Shown in pieces: positions 49,201-64,000 of a stretch of DNA of 64,000 nucleotides. Source of the DNA: Rotaria sordida (lineage: Eukaryota; Rotifera; Eurotatoria; Philodinida; Philodinidae). Both the position numbers and the translations under genes were made by a program. Positions within the stretch are counted from its first letter, which is position 1, and each line of letters starts with the position of its first letter. Location: positions 62,001-126,000 of the forward strand of contig CAJNOL010000050.1 in assembly GCA_905250125.1 (NCBI GenBank). Direction: 5' to 3'. The notes under the pieces were generated by a model. It saw nothing but the letters and a program-made list of their open reading frames with translations. It searched no databases and was not told where the DNA came from.

Positions 49201-50403
49201 CAATTACGTATGTTTCGATAATGTAGATATAGACAAACATGCAAAAAATTAACTTTTAATCGATATTTCTTCAGAATCCTAATTCGTTTTTTTTTCTCGA
49301 TATGAATGTTAAACAAACAAAATATTTAGCAAAACATGAGAAGAAAAAAAGAAAATCAGTAATAAAAAACAAATAAAAAGAGGAACGTGATCCATTGTCT
49401 GGTATTTGTCATAATCGAGAATGCCTGGAAATGTTATTGGCAATGCCAATCATATATGGAATATTGCTTTCTAAAAATATTCTATAAAATCTATTAAATA
49501 CAGGTCATATCAATACATATTCTATCAATTGTCATAAATATATACGTTCTTACATTCCAATTATACTCTATTCTATGCAACGTAAAACTTTCTTCGCATT
49601 TTTGTTTCTAGTTTTTGATGGCATTTCCTATTTCAATACCTTTTGTCTACTAAGAAGATTTGTTATTGATTAAGATTTTTTATTGTGTATAGATTAGAAT
49701 GATATTAACAGAAGATATTTATATTATCCTGACCTTCTTCATCAAAATAGAAGTGAGATCTAGTGAAGATTATACTGAGATAATGTTAATTAAAAAAAAA
49801 AAGTACATAAATCTATTGAAGATATTTGAATTGACTGCATTTCTGATTATCTTTATCACTAAAGTAAAGAAAAGGATAGCATCCATTCTTAGATTGTCTT
49901 GAAAATATTCCATTTCCTATGTTGATTTTGCCTTTTAGACCAATGTAAATTATATTCAAGTTGTTTTTCACCTTATTCTCTCTCTCGCTTTCTTTTTTTT
50001 TATAATTGATTAATTCTTTTTATATCAACAATTCATTAAAAGAAAACTTTTTCCTTTATTCCATTTATATCTAAGAGAAATCTAGCGTCTCTTTTTTTTC
50101 TTCTATCGGCAGTCTCTCGATTTCTCTTTCTCACTTAGTGTTATATACTCAAAATATGAGCATCACCTCATTTGACAAGCCTTTATTTTTACAGAGGTCA
50201 GATCAATATCAATTGTTGTAATGTTTTGCAATAAGATAAGTATAGAGACAAAAGAAAACGGCGATAGTATGCAACAGATTTTATATTCATTTTATTAAAT
50301 ATAATCAAGATATTATTTAATAAATTTTATTAGAAATTCTTTTTTGCTTTTTTTAGACAACGAAGTATTTGATTTGAGTTATTATAATTGAATTTTTTCA
50401 AAA
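46284..50403. other. Large intergenic region, no gene supported
   Basis: A 4.1-kb AT-rich stretch with only short unconnected open frames, none with recognisable composition or splice continuity. It may contain decayed mobile sequence, non-coding RNA or long UTRs. I cannot demonstrate any of these. Confidence 0.5.
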
Positions 50404-51033
50404 ATGTTTAAACATCTCATCGTTTTACTTTCATTTATTCAACTAATGCATTGTTTATCTATTCGAAGCAACAGTAAGTCATCTTGATTCTTATATAAGA
50501 TAAAAATAAATTTTATCATGACAGATATATAAATATATATAGTTAACCAATTAATTTTATTCACATAATATTAATTTTGATATTGGAAATTCTTCATTTC
50601 TTTTTTTCTATCGTTTAATTTTAGTTTGGTGGAGTCGACGTAATGAAAACTCTCAACCAGATTGTAAGATTGAATTTGAAAATGAAAATCCTTCACTTGA
50701 AGAAAAAGTTTGTGGTAAGTTATTTTTCTTCAATATAAATTATTTGTATTGATTGAATATAAATTGTTTTTCTTTTTTCTTTTTTTTAAAACTTGTTTAG
50801 GTTATTGTTATGCTAAATGTCAACAACAATTTGCTGCTTGTCTTCTAGCACAAATGAATCAAGTAATAACTGGTCCAATTGACCATTGTCAAAATCTATC
50901 AAAAAAATGTGAAACAACATGTTCAAATGACAAACGAACAAGTCGAATTGCTGAAGAAAATTGGCCAAAAGTCGTTGAAATCCTACGACAATTCTATTCC
51001 TATTCACCAACAGATAATGAAGAAAAACATTAA
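50404..51033 (+). CDS. Small secreted cysteine-rich protein
   Basis: Three exons (50404-50473, 50625-50714, 50801-51033) join in frame to give 130 residues. The N-terminus MFKHLIVLLSFIQLMHCLS is a clear signal peptide. The mature chain has a compact array of eight cysteines: one in PDCKIEF, then CGYCYAKC, AACLL, DHCQN, KKC and TTC. This suggests four disulphides. The C-terminus is charged and lacks a membrane segment or obvious anchor, so it is probably released. I do not recognise the family. It is convergent with the dehydrogenase gene (317 bp between stops). Exon continuity and phase agreement (1/1) support it as a real gene. Confidence 0.75.
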
Positions 51034-51350
51034 CAAAACGAGCATGTTTGAGAATGTTTTATTTCGGTAATTTCTTTTTTCTTGTTCCATCTATAATTTT
51101 TCTTTGTCCCATACATAAACATGGATATAAACAAACAATAAGACTCATTTATTATTTTATTGAATAAATATTACCTCACGAAAATACAATAACAGAAAAA
51201 AACAAAATTAAAATAACAATTAAGATAAATTATTTTAATATTAAAGATCTAATAATTAAAAATAGATCTTTTTAATGAGAATAAAAAAAAAGAAATGAAC
51301 GCAGATTTTTTTGTTTTTCACTCTTTTAAATGATTAATTATACTTTGTGA

Positions 51351-54301
51351 TTATGATGTTAGCACATTTGGCTTAACTAAAACTCGACCATAACGTTTTT
51401 CAATAGAAATTTGCATAGCTTGTGATAAATCAGATAAATCATAAGTTGGTCCGATTAATTCTTCATAAGGATATTTTTTAAATGTTTTCTCTAGAAATTG
51501 AACAGCTTGATCAAGATGACGTGGAGCATAATTATGAATACCTAATGAGAAAAAAAAGAATAAATTATTTTTTATTATGATTTAAATTATTTAATTTTAT
51601 ACCTTTGATAGTTAAACATTTACGAATAATTTGTTCTCCGGTTATATTCAATTGTGAATGAGGATGAACCATACCAACAAAAAGATATACTCCACCAGGT
51701 TTCAATAATCGTAAACCATCATTGACAACATTTGATACTCCACATACCTACAAAATATCATCAAGAGTAAAATTTATTTCAAAATAAAAACTAATCGTAA
51801 TATTTCAAAAAGTATATACTTAAAGATATATATATACGTACAAAAACAGAGAGAGAGAAATAAAAACCTACTTCAACAACAACATCAATCTTGTTTGTTT
51901 CTTCTTCAAGTATTTCGTCTAGAAAATACATGAATGAAATGACTTTTTTTCTTTATTTGTTATAAGGTGTGAACGATTAAAAAATATAAACGTGCACAGG
52001 ACTTTGACTAAACATGCCGAAACAAGGTTTACTCTCTGTTTAAATAGAATGAATAATGGCAAGCCTTTATTTTCTATGCACTAGGAAGTAAAATATGTGC
52101 AAAGACAAAGAAACTCCAAGCAATTATCTTATAGCAAATCGTCTTCGGGAAATATTTGTATCGTACTTCGCCTAGCTAAATAAAAAAATACAAAAAAAAA
52201 TGGAAGCAAAAGTGATTAATATAAAGAACGCATGCATTTAATTTTTCGTTTGAATTATATAACAATCATATGAATGTATGAAAAATTTAAAAAAAAAAAG
52301 AATACAAATATTTACCATTATAGAGTGGAATACCACCGAAATGTTCTATGAATTTTGAACGTTGTAAACGAGTTCCAGAACAATAAACTCTTTCAAAACC
52401 ATGTTCACGAAGTGCTGCACATGTATACAAACCAAGCATTCCATCACCCTTTAAAAAAAAATATAATTTTTAATATTTAAAAATTGTTTTCTGTTTTCAA
52501 TTACATATTATTGAAGTGAAAAAGATTTTTTTTTGAATATTGTTTTTTAAATAAACTTTAGACCTATGAAATTAAATATTGAAGTATCTATACATTTCGA
52601 TAGATTAGATATGGATAAAGTAATATTTACAAGGGAACTATGTAAATTGATACTCGCTATTTGAGCTCATATTAAGTCAACAAGAAGATCTTAGTAAGAT
52701 AAGAAAGGTTTGTCCTCACATAAACCTTCGAAGACGATTGAAAATCGTTTTATTGAATTTTCAACCCAGTTGTAGAAACATACCGAAGAATCAAAAAAAC
52801 CAGCATTTTGACGTGAAACTTTGCTCATAGATAGGTTGAATGACGTGTAGCATATTCAAAAAGTTTCAATCGAAGAGAATGTTTGTCTTTCGTCGAAATA
52901 TCAAATTTCGAAAAAAATCATTGTTTGCCACAGACACGATATAAAAATCAAGTTTACTTGAATATTAAATATCTTGACAAAAAAAAATCATTCCTCGTAT
53001 GTATCTAAAGTTAAGTCAAAAATTCAGTGAAACGATTATAACTCGGCTTCAAAGGCTCATATTGAGACGAATTCTTTTAGGTTTTTTCTATTCTTATCGA
53101 GACCCCCTTGTGAGCTCAATATGAGCTCAAATGGCGAGTATCAGTTCGAGTAGTTCCTTCCGTTAGTTGATAGAAATATAGAATGATATACATTTGATCT
53201 CTGATCTATTAAGTATTGATTCTAAGTATCTGAATATCTAAATAACGAATTAGTAGAATTCTTAGATCAAATGTCAGATTGATACTTCTCATTTAGTATT
53301 ATTTAATAGACGTATATCGAAGGATTTCGATCGAAGAAGATATCAACTTTTTCATTTAGTAAAATTGAAAGTTCTTTTTTTTGTTGTTTATATAGAATAA
53401 CTAAATAAAATATTTTAATTAATCATGTATAACTAATATTCGATTATTATTTAGTATAGAAATAGAAAAAAACAGTGTGGTTTTCAAGAAGTTAACAGTC
53501 TAGTACTCAGCCGTAAGCACAGTATTCTACGTGTTTTACAAAATTATTAATAATGAATATAGAGATTAAAAATAAACATGAGTTTATATAGTCATCTTAT
53601 CGAATGAAGAGAAAGATGTTTTTTTTTGTGTAAATAAGTCCACAAAATAAAGGAATATGTGACAAGATAATTGATCATTATGTTAGTATATATTGTGACG
53701 TGCTGGAAATAGAATTACGGTGAAGAAGATCTTTGTTTTTTTTTTGATTACCCTACATGTTTTTGCTCTATTTATCACCTATTCTCATTTTTCTTTTGTA
53801 AAAATTGCAATAATTTGAAATCTCTCTTGAGAATTTTGAATAAATTTTAATTTCACATAAAACTCGTCGTTGATTGTATTTATAGGAAAGAATTTTATTC
53901 TTATGGGAAATCAATTTTGTTTTCATTTTTGCGTTATGTAAAGATATATTTTAATTCTATTTTTTCTTAAAAATTAGATTTTTAATTCTATAAATTTATT
54001 ACTAATTGCATATGTAATTATCCAGTAGATCATGATTTATAATATACTAAAGTATTATCTAAATTATTTTGTTGATTTGCTCATGTACGAAATTAAAGTC
54101 TTTTTATTTTTATCGATTAGCTTCAATGAAATTTTGCAAATACACTTCATACCAATTCTACTACACTAAGGTCAGAAAAAGTACATATGTGTAAACTATA
54201 TGCCAAAAGAACATGAATTAAATTTTTCATTAACCAAAATTTATAGATGAATGCTCAAGGAAACAAGATTAATTTCCTTCTGAGTACATTTCTATTTTCG
54301 A

Positions 54302-54336
<35 letters not shown>

Positions 54337-55561
54337 TAAATGAATTTATCAGAATATGAAAAATTTTTCACAATAAGATTATGCATCTGTATGAATTAAA
54401 AGTTTTAATTTCAGTAAAAATTAACAAATAGAATTTTTTTTTTGTTTAGAAAATTAAAATAAATTTTACCTGAACAAAAGCACGTCCATTTTTTGCTTTC
54501 GGCACATATTCCATAGCACACATTGCCGTTGCTAATGAACAATTAATTGGTGCTGCACATCGATCTGATATAATTTCAGGTATTTTAACAACATGAGTAC
54601 CACGTCGAAGAATAATATGTGTAGCATAACAGCCATTATATCCAGAACCATCACTTAATTTCGCATGACCATACTATATAAAAATAAAGGTATATTTGTA
54701 AAACAAACGTAAATATCGTCTATTTTTTTTTCTCTTGTCATACTTTAAATAATTTAATACATTTTTGATTGAGTCCAGTTAAACAAAATTCACATTGACC
54801 ACAAGAATCTGCAATTGAAAATGTTAAACGATCCCCTACAGCTAAATCACTTTCAGGTCGACGATGAGTGACAACTTCAACAATAGCTTCATGACCGAGA
54901 ACACTTGAAATAAAAAAAAAAAAAGGAAATATTAAAATAAAAAAAAAACGATGCTATTGAGAAAAAAAAATTCTTTACCTGGGTGTCGGTTCAATACGTT
55001 GACCTCTAATCGTATGTACATCACTCATACAGATTGATGCTAAACGAACCTTTATAACCAATAATAAAAAAACAAAAATACGTTTTTTTTTTATTGAATT
55101 ACTTTAACAAGAATTTCTCCAGGAGTAAGTTCTGGTATAAGTGCAGTTTGTGGAGCAAACATTGTTTGAGAATTAATACCATTAAATACAGTACGAGTAC
55201 CTGAGATTGGATATGTTTTTTCTGTATGTGTGGTTGCATTTGATTTTTGAGCTGAACAAAGTGTTCGACAAATCTAAAAAAAGAATTTAGAAGTATCCAT
55301 TAACTAGATTATTTGTTTAGCAGATGTTCGACAGTGAATATGTAAAAATATTAAAGTTGATATTTCTCACTATCGAAAAGTATTTTATATTCTGATTTTA
55401 TATCATATTAGAAGGTTGAACACTTTTATGTCACCATATCAAACAATGAAATACCTTCTAAACGAATATCCTCAACTAGTAAACCAAAAAATTATTTAAT
55501 TATTACTTACATGAGAATATTTTTGTTTGAATGATCTAATAAGAATCCTACTCACAATCAT
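51351..55561 (-). CDS. Zinc-dependent alcohol dehydrogenase family protein, bacterial-like
   Basis: Medium-chain dehydrogenase/reductase. The start at 55561 gives MIVSRILIRSFKQKYSH, a basic N-terminus compatible with mitochondrial import. Ordered features: ASICMSDVHTIRG with catalytic-zinc cysteine, VLGHEAIVEV with the GHE motif, VGDRLTFS, a four-cysteine structural zinc site CGQCEFCLTGLNQKC, KLFKYGH, the nucleotide-binding GDGMLG (GxGxxG), VVVEVCG and LKPGGVYLFVGM. The CGQCxFCxxGLxQKCxxLFKYGH combination reminds me of the bacterial subgroup annotated as putative phosphonate-catabolism-associated alcohol dehydrogenase. Substrate is unknown. Eight or so exons are present, with one 2-kb intron (about 52450-54468) that holds a fold-back element. 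Introns show it is a resident eukaryotic gene even if it was acquired. It is divergent from FAK. Confidence 0.85.
52632..53160. mobile_element. Inverted-repeat element in the dehydrogenase intron
   Basis: The left arm reads GGGAACTATGTAAATTGATA then CTCGCTATTTGAGCTCATAT. The right arm is its complement, ATATGAGCTCAAATGGCGAG then TATCAGTTCGAGTAGTTCC. Length is about 530 bp. An inner GAAACTTTGCTCATAGATAG resembles the fold-back elements at 37741 and 59940. No coding sequence is seen. Confidence 0.72.
54305..54332. repeat. (TA)n microsatellite
   Basis: A pure AT dinucleotide run lies in the long intron of the dehydrogenase gene. Confidence 0.9.
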
Positions 55562-55796
55562 AGTTTTATTAAATTTTAAAAAAAAACAAAAAAACAATCT
55601 GAATCAAAATCAATAAATGTCACATAGATAACTACTAAAATACGATTTAGTTATTGTAAACGTATTAAATGATTAATCGATAGAGGTCATAGTATGAACA
55701 GTTTTATATTTTAATGGTTTATGTTTAGAACGAATAGAAATCTGAGATACATTGATCCTTCAATCTGTTATCAGCAGTGGTAATGCTGATATAAAT
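55562..55796. promoter_or_regulatory. Divergent promoter region between the dehydrogenase and FAK
   Basis: Only 235 bp separate the two start codons, which point away from each other. Both core promoters and 5' leaders should lie here unless an upstream non-coding exon exists. No TATA or other motif can be assigned with confidence. Confidence 0.5.
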
Positions 55797-61471
<5,675 letters not shown>

Positions 61472-64000
61472 ACAAATCAAAAGAAAATAACAACAACAAC
61501 CGAAACGAAATTTTCTACATTCCTATTTTTTACGTGTGCTTTATGTACATTATTTATTTGCTAATTGCTTTCGTACGACTGATAATGTCTTTCAATATGA
61601 ATCGTCCTAGACAGTGATAATCGAGCAAAACTCAAAGAATATTAACATATATGTACATCTCAAACAAACAAAAAAAGTTGTTTTTTCTTTTTTTCTGTAC
61701 ACTTGTTAGTTTTGTTTTTGTTACAATTGCAATACCTAATTTGTTTGTTTAAAAATGATAGCCGAAAAATTTTTCAATTTATGTTACACTCTTTTTTTTT
61801 TCTACTTATCTCATTATTCATGTAGATAGATCTTATTATTATTTTTTTTGTTTTGATAAATACTTGCTTTACTATAGAATAAAGTCGTCAATAAGAATAA
61901 TGAATATTTAAAACAAAAAAAAAACAAAATTTGTTAATTTTTAAATTTGAATCAATGGAAAAAGGAAATGCTTTTGACATTTATTCTTCATGTTATGTAA
62001 TAATCTTGAATAAGTTATACGAAATAAGACAACTTTACTAAATTAATTTATTAATAACCTTAATTCTTTATCTTCTACAGCAGCTTCAGAAGAGCTACTG
62101 ATAAAATAAACTTATAAATAGAATATTAGTCACTCTGATATGCTAATGGCGTAGTTAGATTCATTGGGTGTCCTTCTTTTAGTTATTCGAATGATCATGT
62201 GGTAGAAAATGGGAATTAAACAATCTGAGGAACCATGATTTTTTTTTCTTTCATGGTAGTATTGAAGGGGTGAAAGCAGTTTATGTCTCATGGTATTAAA
62301 GGAACGAGTGAATACATAAGAACTAATTTTGAAACAATATGTGCTTTTGACACGTATTGTTAAATAGTCACTTATTTGTCTTTGAGAAATCATATATTCA
62401 CTAAAGACATCACACTCATAGTAAATATTATCATGTCAACTTCTCACGTGATGAAATTTACAATGCATATATTAACTCTATTCTTGATTATCTATAATTT
62501 GTTAAGCTATCGTGGAATTTTCGAAAATTATATTAATCATATCACACAACAAGTTTCAGAGATCTTCATTTATTGATGATAGAGAATATTTCGTTTAGGA
62601 AAATTTCAACTTTTTTCATTTTTTTAAAATTATCGATTTTGTAAGCCCGAAATTTTGAAGATGGAACGATGGAATGAAAAGTTCCGTTTTTTATCAATTG
62701 ATAGCTCATAAAGTTTATTGCAAAATATGTTTTTTGATGCTTGGAAATTTTATGCATCATTTAGTTTTTTTTTGTAATCGATCTATAAATGTTCACTTCA
62801 GGGACCAGTAGAGAGTAAAAGGTTAAACATCGATCGTAGTTTTTACAAATGCATCAAAATAAATAAGGAAACTGAATATTCACAAATTTTGTTTTCTTAG
62901 AAGAAAAACGGATGTAGAGCTGGAAATTTTTTTTCCTAGAACAAAATCTTCTTTATATAAAAGATTATTGATATTCAATATGGTATGTACAGATGTCTTT
63001 TACAAGAAATGACTACTGCTAAACTACATATTCGTACTCGATGTCAAGCTCATGTACATTTTCATTATTGTATGCATCAAATAAAATCAAAATCAATGCT
63101 AATATAAGTCAAATTACAATCATATTATTAAACCCAATGAAAGAATAAATTATCAGTTGTCATGTTGAATATATTTTCGTAAACACAATATTGACAAAAT
63201 ATATCGTTATTACAAAAATTAAACAATACTAATTTCAATGAATTAAAATGATTTGAAAAATTAATTCCATTTGACTAACATTGAGCAACAAAAGCAAAGT
63301 GTACCGCTAAGTTACCTGTTGAATATAAGAAAACATAATATACTCTTTTTATTAATGCTTATAAATCAGAGCTCAAAATAGGCTATCGATTTTGCTCGGT
63401 TACCTGCTCGAGACAATTACAAGCCTTGATTTTTGAGCATGTCATGGACTAGACCAATCGTCTGTTTGTCATGTTTTTTTAAATTTTGAATAAAACATTT
63501 GCGTGTTTTTCTTTTGGTTATCAATTTGACTGGACATAATCATAACTACTTGTAGATTTTGTGACTACATTGTTTATTGTCCGTTTATGTATATAGTTTG
63601 TTTATCAGTTTCCTTAAGTAACTGTTCGTACTTTCTTATCAATGATTATTAGTAGCTTCTATGAATCATTGACTAAATCTGATGTTACGTGATTCATACT
63701 TATTTTGTTGTAGACTGTTCAGCTTCATAATCTGTCATGAGTAAGTCAAAGGTACAAAAAAGTATGTCTATTTAGACGTCTGATATGACTGATACTTCCT
63801 TCTTAAAATTAAAATGATAATGAAAACAATGACATTCATTTATTAACCTAATAGTATTTTTTCTTGTTTGTTTTTATTTATGATAAAATGACTAGTAACA
63901 TTTAACAGTTACTGTTTGAGATAATCCTTGTTTTACTCGATTTGTTGAGGAACGTAATGAATACGATTTACAATCGTATTTAACAATAACAAAAATATTT
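61472..64000. other. Downstream flank of FAK, no gene seen
   Basis: AT-rich sequence up to the window edge. A candidate poly(A) signal for FAK lies at 61878-61883. Short open frames on both strands (for example around 62130-62760) have no recognisable product or splice partners. Confidence 0.5.
61878..61883 (+). promoter_or_regulatory. Candidate polyadenylation signal AATAAA for FAK
   Basis: AATAAA lies 0.41 kb past the FAK stop codon, after a T-rich 3' UTR-like stretch. It is plausible by position only. Confidence 0.4.

Noticed and set aside
62130-62760. Several open frames near the right edge
   Set aside because: There are no splice partners, no recognisable motifs and no consistent coding bias.

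Overview
This is a eukaryotic (animal) genomic window: AT-rich, with intron-bearing genes whose typical introns are about 45-80 bp with GT..AG ends, and no bacterial operon structure. The gene set is metazoan: a fused CAD protein, focal adhesion kinase, TMEM164 and a SPIN90-like protein. Together with a DYW-type pentatricopeptide repeat (PPR) gene, a plant-type family already reported from bdelloid rotifers, and many small terminal-inverted-repeat elements, this suggests a bdelloid rotifer. That assignment is inference, not proof.

Layout. 0.27-6.2 kb, + strand: a SPIN90/NCKIPSD-like gene and the proteasome lid subunit PSMD11 (Rpn6). 7.7-10.9 kb, +: the PPR-DYW gene, whose C-terminal deaminase domain looks decayed. 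12.8-29.0 kb, all on -: ESF1 (nucleolar rRNA processing), NDUFA2 (complex I) and the 12.4-kb CAD gene (carbamoyl-phosphate synthetase II, dihydroorotase, aspartate transcarbamylase). 29.6-30.3 kb, +: an unrecognised secreted protein. 31.5-39.1 kb, +: two tandem ACSF3-like acyl-CoA synthetases. 39.3-46.3 kb, -: TMEM164, MRPL30 and the spliceosomal WD40 protein PLRG1. 46.3-50.4 kb: a gene-poor stretch. 50.4-51.0 kb, +: a small secreted cysteine-rich protein. 51.35-55.56 kb, -: a bacterial-looking zinc alcohol dehydrogenase. 55.8-61.5 kb, +: focal adhesion kinase, divergent from the dehydrogenase. 61.5-64 kb: no gene seen.

Most genes are housekeeping genes with no shared pathway. The stronger unusual signals are: (1) the plant-type PPR-DYW gene in an animal context, with two of three deaminase zinc ligands replaced and an apparent 1-nt frameshift; (2) a CAD dihydroorotase coding region split by two adjacent transposon-like elements, with about 13 expected residues and the splice acceptor not found; (3) tandem ACSF3 paralogs that differ in a core adenylation motif; (4) many non-autonomous DNA elements, including hAT-like (8-bp target duplication), piggyBac-like (TTAA), Tc1/mariner-like (TA) and a related family of fold-back elements, nearly all in introns.

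Exon boundaries were read by eye from GT..AG sites and frame continuity. Summed exon lengths are multiples of three for PSMD11, the PPR gene, ESF1, both ACSF3 genes, TMEM164, MRPL30 and both secreted genes. Similarity calls rest on remembered family features, not on a search.
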